Below are positions 58,443 through 64,000 of a stretch of DNA of 64,000 bases, piece by piece (positions within the stretch are counted from its first letter, which is position 1; each line of letters begins with the position of its first letter). Where the stretch lies: positions 24,618,052-24,682,051 of the forward strand of contig CM037783.1 of the NCBI GenBank assembly GCA_021229015.1, given 5' to 3'. The DNA is from Solen grandis (Eukaryota > Mollusca > Bivalvia > Adapedonta > Solenidae). Under the pieces are notes generated by a model. That model searched no databases. It was given only the letters and a program-made list of their open reading frames with translations, and had not been told where the DNA came from. A program made the translations under genes and the position numbers.

Positions 58443-58681
58443 TTAATCCTTTCCCTCATATAGACTCATTTTGATGCACTCAATAGGTACCACATAAAGC
58501 CTGATCTGCTGGAAACCACAGTTAAACCTTACCAAATTTAATTATAAAGTCCTCATTTCCAGACCACTGACGAGCAGCGAACAGCATAAAACCTGATCAG
58601 CCTGCGAGTTACTCGCAGGCTGATCTGGTTTTATGCTGTTCGCATAGGTCTTTTCATGGTTTCTTATGAGGGAAGGGTTAA
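58443..58681 (-). mobile_element. TTAA-flanked hairpin MITE, copy 4
   Basis: 239 bases, opposite orientation to copies 1 and 3. Left end TTAATCCTTTCCCTCATATA carries one substitution and the right end has lost a G. Hairpin intact. Confidence 0.9.
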
Positions 58682-59204
58682 TCAAGTTCTTTTTTATTTG
58701 ATATGAAGACTATAGTTTTTATATTCTAGATTCAGATTATTAAGATATTGCAAACTTTAATTTCCATTTTCAGTTGACTGTCAAGAATAAACACATTCTC
58801 GTCAGTAAAACACAAACTTTTTGTTTCCACGAACTTAATGGTTTAGAGTTATATTTATTTTGTGACCTGTGATAGTCTAAAGATCATGTACATTGTATTC
58901 TATTACGTGGGATATTGCTTGCACTCATCGAATATCAGATCAATGATTTTCTCTATTTAAATATACCTTGTACTTTTAAAGCAAAAGTTTTACTTTGTCA
59001 ATACTTGATAGTATGTTGTTCGACTGTTCCTTGAGTTAAAATCATTAACCCTGGTAGGCAAACAAGGGGAACTCTTCAATATTTTTTTTCCAAAATAAAT
59101 AGCACTACACCCACCCTCATCCTTCTCTAAAGAAATTATCATAACATGGGTCACAATGGTCGTTTAACTCGAGTATTAGTTTGTTTGCTGTATTAAGGAC
59201 CATT
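58682..59204. other. No gene recognised
   Basis: Unremarkable AT-rich DNA. Confidence 0.45.
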
Positions 59205-59440
59205 AGAGGACTTTGGTTACCCGAGGCTTCAGTTTGATAACAATCCATAGACACGTGGTATGCTTCCACACGCAGTCCCATTATCCTTACACCGGGCCAG
59301 CCTATCCTGGAACTACCCTGATATGCATCTTTCTTACGAATTCGGCATGTTACGGCCAAGGATCAAAGCCAAAACCTCTTGTTGGCGGGACGGTCGCTCT
59401 AACTACTCGGCCACCGGGACCGGCGAAACTAGTAGTTTAC
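59205..59440 (-). mobile_element. SINE family B-like copy, minus strand
   Basis: In reverse complement: CCGGTCCCGGTGGCCGAGTA (A box), GGTTTTGGCTTTGATCCTTG in the B-box position, GTTCCAGGATAGGCTGGCCC, GTGTAAGGATAATGGGACTG and GAAGCATACCACGTGTCTAT. Diverged but complete in layout. Confidence 0.72.
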
Positions 59441-60159
59441 ACTGACCACGTGACCCCGCTATGACGGAGTGCAAGTATAACCCAGGAACCGCGGGGTGTA
59501 AGTGTAAGTTGAAAAACAAACTTGATCCTCAGTCGACGTAAAATACATGTTTAGATTGAATATAAAAAAAAGAATATTTACTATAGACTTACCTTAAAAG
59601 TAGTGTTCTAAGGTGAAATATATAGTAATTAAAATATAATCCGGGCTTTCCTCGGTTTCCGATGACAAGAATAAAATAAACTCACTTCTCGTTAAGCAAG
59701 ATGAAATTAAATGTAAACGTTGGAAATATTGGAAAACAACGCTTATTGATTTACATGGCAGCTCATTTACACTCAGCGATTCTGCAGTCTAGATTACGGT
59801 GAAATGATTGAATACCCCTTGAAAGCATAGCAATATCTAAATATTTGTGGACAAATGGACAAAATGTATTCAGCCCTACGAGGCATAAGTGCACGTGTAC
59901 ATAACCTTTAAGATAACAGTGTGGTTTTATATGGACAAAAATCGAACCGTGTCTTCCTGCGTTTAATCTTATTGTTAGCATGTTTACAGGTAGCTTATCA
60001 ACACAGACAGGGTATTTTTGACTCCGGATCCCGGGTACTTAATTAAATGGACAACTTCTAGAGAATGGGCTTTCGGGGACGTGTGGAGCTTTTCTTTAAT
60101 ACAGCTGTATCAGTCATAATAGAGCGACGTCCACTTACAGGTGGAGAACAGAGATACTG
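59441..60159. other. No gene recognised
   Basis: No supported feature. Confidence 0.4.
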
Positions 60160-60241
60160 GCGTGTGTTCAGTATGCCAAACTGTAGCAACCGTACCCTTA
60201 CAACCAGTTATGAAATTTTCTCATCCAACGAGTCATAAACC

Positions 60242-60551
60242 GTCCCCGGTGGCCGAGTGGTTAGAGTGTCCGCCTCGGGAGCGGGAGGGCGTGGGTTCCA
60301 TCCCTGGCCGCGACATACCAAAGTCGTAAAAAATGGTACTGTTATACATGTAGCTCCCTTGTTTGGCGCTCAGCATGTAAGGGTAGTTGCAGGACTGGTT
60401 GGCCCGGTGTCAGGATAATGTGACTGGGTGTGGTATCATGCCAAATGTCTACGGCGTGATACTGCAGTGTTGTAGCACTATATCTGTCTCAAGTAGACAT
60501 CATCTCCAAATGACTAAAATACTGTCGGTGAGACGTTAAACCCAACAAACA
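60242..60551 (+). mobile_element. SINE family B, full length, clean 15-bp target duplication
   Basis: Flanked by AACGAGTCATAAACC at 60227-60241 and 60552-60566. Head: A box TGGCCGAGTGGTTAG, anticodon-like arm GCCTCGGGAGCGGGAGG, near-B-box GGTTCCATCCC. Body: GTCGTAAAAAATGGTACTG, TTGGCGCTCAGCATGTAAGG, GGTTGGCCCGGTGTCAGGAT, GATACTGCAGTGTTGTAGCA; tail GACGTTAAACCCAACAAACA. It is the least diverged family-B copy here and has split an older foldback repeat (60164-60600). Confidence 0.95.
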
Positions 60552-60984
60552 AACGAGTCATAAACCACGACGACTCTATGGCTGTACGGCATACGCCGTT
60601 TTGAGCCGGTTGACCTATATGACCCAGCGAGTGCGTTATTTTGGTTCAGGCGCTAGCCGAAAAACTTAGCCGTCGCACGCCGAATGCGCCGCCCAAATTA
60701 GACCGGGTAAGTTTTCCCCGAAGCAAATTATGAAAATGATACTGCTAATATGTCTAGCTAATTGGCGTTAATATTTAACCAAATGTCACTTACAAATACA
60801 TTCTTTATCGAGGAGTTTTCAGAGATTGCCATGATCATTTTAACATAAAAAAACATTTTATTACGCACTTGAGTGCAATCGCCCCTGTATTCTTTCGTGC
60901 TTCCAAGAAAAAGAACTTTAAATCGGCCCTGCGTTCATTTGCCCTTAAAAGTCAATGAGGTTAGCGTTTGTATCCCTGTTGTAT

Positions 60985-61185
60985 CATAGCGTATAGAGTG
61001 TAAGCTGGGGACCAAATCCGTAACAGTTGAGAGCGTTATGGTTAACTGAACACAGCCCAGGGTCTCTTAATACTATATATAGATGTATATAGAGACCCTG
61101 ACTGAACGCAGCCTCTGTACTGCGTTCAGTCAAACGAACGTTCGCTGTTGGTACCCAGCTTACATTCTTTACACAGCAATAAAAC
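60985..61185. repeat. Foldback element, about 200 bases
   Basis: GTGTAAGCTGGGGACCAA at the left pairs with the reverse complement of the right end ATGTAAGCTGGGTACCAA. Nearer the centre CAGGGTCTCTTAATACTATA pairs with TATATAGAGACCCTG, and CTGAAC-x-CAG words are repeated. Non-coding. Confidence 0.65.
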
Positions 61186-61847
61186 AGGAGTCAAACCGCT
61201 CACGTTAGGTTGACTGAACGTACAGCAGTGGTCATATGGATTGGATATAGTCATGTGACCTGCGTGCCCCGTTTTACGCCGATTTTTGTCCAAATGAATA
61301 CGTCACATATACTCTAAGCGACTGGTTGCATACGGTTTTAAATACTGAACGCAAGCCTGTATAGAACCTTCGATCTAGCTTATGGCCCATTTTTTCGTAG
61401 AGATTGTAATAATATCAATACCAGAATTGCTACGCAATTAAACGAGATTGTAAAGTTACCCAAATTGTACCAATGACCACATATCTGATTTCCATTCACT
61501 TTGCATCGCGTTAGAAATCATCACTTTTTAATATTTTGCATGTTTGTTAAAATACAACATTAGTTTCCATTCTGCAATTGGCAAGCATTTCCGACGATGG
61601 CCCGACAGACTTCGGAAATGCGAACATATTCAGGTGAGACATGTCTAAAGTGTGGAAAGCATGTGTACACGGAAAATTTAGAGAAAATGAGCACCAGTTT
61701 GATTTGACACTAGCTGTGTGTCTTATGTCCAATAATACCCATCTACAGACGCATGGTCGCTAAATGCAACACTCCGTGGTGGTTTCTCTATCACGGACAA
61801 AAGCGTTACGAATGGTATTTAACCTGTATTCTGGATTTTAAAGCCTA
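61186..61847. other. No gene recognised
   Basis: No supported feature. Confidence 0.4.
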
Positions 61848-61930
61848 TGCATTCGGGGTCTTCATCCACCTTTAATTAGCTGGACGTCGCGATATGACTG
61901 AAATACTGTCGCAGCGACGGTAAACTCAAA
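61848..61930 (+). mobile_element. SINE family A, 3' fragment
   Basis: TGCATTCGGGGTCTTCATCC, ACCTTTAATTAGCTGGACGT and CGACGGTAAACTCAA match the last 80 bases of the 18939-19183 copy. Confidence 0.8.
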
Positions 61931-63437
61931 ATCAATCATATAAAGCTGCCTATGTTTATAAATTCGTGTGCCGCCACGTACATGACCGAACTAATTCACC
62001 TTTTTCGTGTGCGCTTCCACCACAAGCTGAACTTACGAATTCACTACCCGGAACGCGGAACGTGTCACGTGGTACGAAAAAGCGTTTTCCCCTTCAATGT
62101 GACCTACTCTTTCCGAGTTTATATGTCAGGAAACAAAGTCTTCACCAACATTTATGAGGGAGGGATTTTATTTCCACCGATCATCTGTAAACAAGCTACT
62201 TTAAGTATTTGAAGTTGAGAGGGGAAAGACGTTCTTCTACATTTCCCGTGCGTGCATGATTTCCACACTTTGGTCGTGTCTCACCGGATTTTGTTCGCAT
62301 TAACGAAGTCTACTGGTGCTCGCCAGTACAAAATGTAAACAAAAGACTAAAATGTGCTGTCTTATGTGATGCAAAGTCAACGGAATGCGGATATGAGGCC
62401 ATTAAATGCAAATTATTATAATCTCTGAGAAATAATGGACCTTTGAGCCACCTTAAGGGTTTCCTCACATGAAAGCTAAGGGTGGTCAGTCAGGGACTCG
62501 AACCCACATCGTTGGGGGTCAAATGTTATTAGTTCAGGGACAATAAACACGGAGGCCTCTGGCAAGTCGGTGACTGACATCTATATTACTAAAAGAACGA
62601 GTTAATTTTGTGTCGGAATTTGCGCCGTTATGAAACAGCCCTATGTAGACAAAGTATCAGGGTTACTCAGTAATCATTCAGTTGCTGTGTTATTTGTGTT
62701 TGAAAATAAATAAAATTGCACAGTTTGCGAGAATTTATGGTGAATCCATCGAAACTGGATAAAGCTAAAAATAGTAACATTTCTGGGGAACGCCGTTTGG
62801 TATAGTGGGTTTTTCGTATTGTTCGAAAATACGACTACTCTTCTGGGGGGAACCTCGATTAGCCTCGCAGCCAAGATTAAAGAGTGTTACAAAGCAAGTA
62901 AATCGGTTTTGTGTCCCCATTTTAATTACACGGGTCCTATTATTTATATTTGAGAGTTATCCAATTTATCTTCGACTTTATGTTGTGTGGCATTTATACG
63001 AACGCTCGGAAGGAAGACGCTGTTGTCTGGCGTGTGTATAAACCACGATGTTCGCTAATTCATACAGCAAAAGGTACACGTGAAAAGCATGGTATATGGC
63101 TCTAGGCTAATACAACTTCATAGCTGTGTGCAGTATTGCGTCATTCATACCCGATTCAATGTAAATATCGCCACACCAATAGCGGGCAACGGATTAAACT
63201 TGTGCATTTTTTTAGCACCATATCATAAGTCTTAGATTTGTGATCTCCCCCCCCCCTCAATACGTTAGTCATTCCTGTAGAATTCGTTTAATTCTGCTAT
63301 GCAGGTCGCAATAAATCTATTATTGTTCACAGCAACTGAAAATTTTCATTAATTCGTCCATTCTGCTCTATATTCCAATGCTGCAACTGCTATCCTCCCC
63401 TGTGAAATTATCCTGTGGTTGGACACTGGGACATGAT
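61931..63437. other. No gene; one SINE head and one foldback fragment
   Basis: At 62455-62567 (minus strand) lies a partial family-A SINE (GAGGCCTCCGTG..., B box GTGGGTTCGAGTCCC, CATGTGAGGAAACCCTT). At 63050-63140 lies a fragment of the foldback family of 44324-44497. A short open frame at 61952-62212 has no recognisable domain and is not called. Confidence 0.5.
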
Positions 63438-63892
63438 AAATCTATTCAGACGAATCCCAACAATAACTAGCCTAACTGGTGTTGCACGCAACACCCGAGT
63501 CCCCTAAAAAAACAAAGTGGCGTGCAGAATCTCCATACTGCCATCTATTCATACATCAAGATTCATAATATTATCTTAAACCAGTTTTTAAGTTAACGCG
63601 GGATCCAGATTTCCGGACGGACAGACGGAGGGCAAATCTATTCAGACGAATCCCAACAATAAACAAGTAGCCTAACTGGTGTTGCACGCAACACAGGAGT
63701 CCCCTAACGGTGAGGTGCATAATTTTTCCGTTACCATAGCCAACTAGAATTTAGGTCCGAGAAAAAGAAAACAAAGTGACGTGCAGAATCTCTATACTGC
63801 CATCTATTCATAAATCAAGATTCAAAATATTATCTTAAACAGTTATTAAGTTAACGCGGGATCCAGATTTCCGGACGGACAGACGGAGGGGC
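63438..63892 (+). repeat. Tandem duplication of an approximately 200-260-bp unit
   Basis: AAATCTATTCAGACGAATCC begins at 63438 and again at 63632. Each copy continues through CTAACTGGTGTTGCACGCAA, CGTGCAGAATCTC-ATACTGC and ACGCGGGATCCAGATTTCCG to GGACAGACGGAGGG. The first copy lacks about 70 bases present in the second. A small inverted pair GTGTTGC/GCAACAC is in both. Confidence 0.88.
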
Positions 63893-64000
63893 TTTATCTA
63901 GTTTATATAAAGATAACGTATCCTTGTAGAATATTTTCAAAAATGAAAATAAAAATTATTTACATGATCATTAATAATAATGTACTGCAATATAGGATCG

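Noticed and set aside
1..64000. CRISPR arrays, prokaryotic operons, phage or viral genes
   Set aside because: None seen. The tandem repeats present have no spacer structure, and the genes have spliceosomal introns and metazoan identity.

Overview
The window is AT-rich eukaryotic nuclear DNA, almost certainly from a marine invertebrate and most likely a bivalve mollusc. The reasons are intron-bearing genes with metazoan proteins, very high and varied transposon density, tRNA-derived SINEs, and dispersed repeats with GGGCCAT/ATGGCCC palindromic ends of the kind I associate with bivalve genomes. The species cannot be named from sequence alone. Two 100-N scaffold gaps (15947-16046 and 41089-41188) interrupt it.

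Host genes are sparse and only partly present. (1) Plus-strand exons at 7175-7303 and 12699-12855, with a likely earlier one at about 5170-5235, match the central conserved region of the ER-exit-site scaffold Sec16. Exon junctions around them carry single-base disruptions. (2) Two plus-strand exons at 41645-41719 and 42887-42968 encode the conserved C-terminus of MCTS1 (translation re-initiation/recycling, DENR partner). (3) A complete five-exon minus-strand gene at 50260-54848 encodes a 179-residue EF-hand protein with all splice sites in phase.

The rest is mobile DNA. 1-1711 is the C-terminal part of a hAT/ZBED transposase with an intron and a frameshift. About 2043-2545 is the 3' end of a CR1/Jockey-like LINE. 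3459-4840 and 12945-14371 are two copies of one repeat with an internal 165-bp tandem array. 5286-6224 is a hAT-like non-autonomous element with relatives at 2560-3125 and 14388-14475. 22305-27639 is a nearly full-length, broken two-ORF LINE lying inside a possible pogo-like element bounded by CAGTCGA ends (20228-28392). 37561-37870 is a mariner-type transposase end.

Several MITE families are well bounded. Four copies of a 239-242-bp TTAA-flanked family carry a long internal hairpin (16074, 52491, 55351, 58443). There are two TTAAGGTAT-ended elements (36714, 43852), a hAT-like foldback at 46668-47411, a pogo-like MITE at 51243-51688 and a TACYGTRAAATCA-ended MITE at 54004-54217. Two tRNA-derived SINE families recur throughout, and three copies have clean target-site duplications.

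From about 7.9 to 14.4 kb the sequence looks poorly polished: homopolymer runs are distorted compared with the clean copy of the same repeat at 3.5-4.8 kb. This probably explains the damage to the Sec16 exons. I found no bacterial, phage, CRISPR or other defence locus. The most informative content is the unpredicted exons of Sec16, MCTS1 and the EF-hand gene, and the nested transposon structure.
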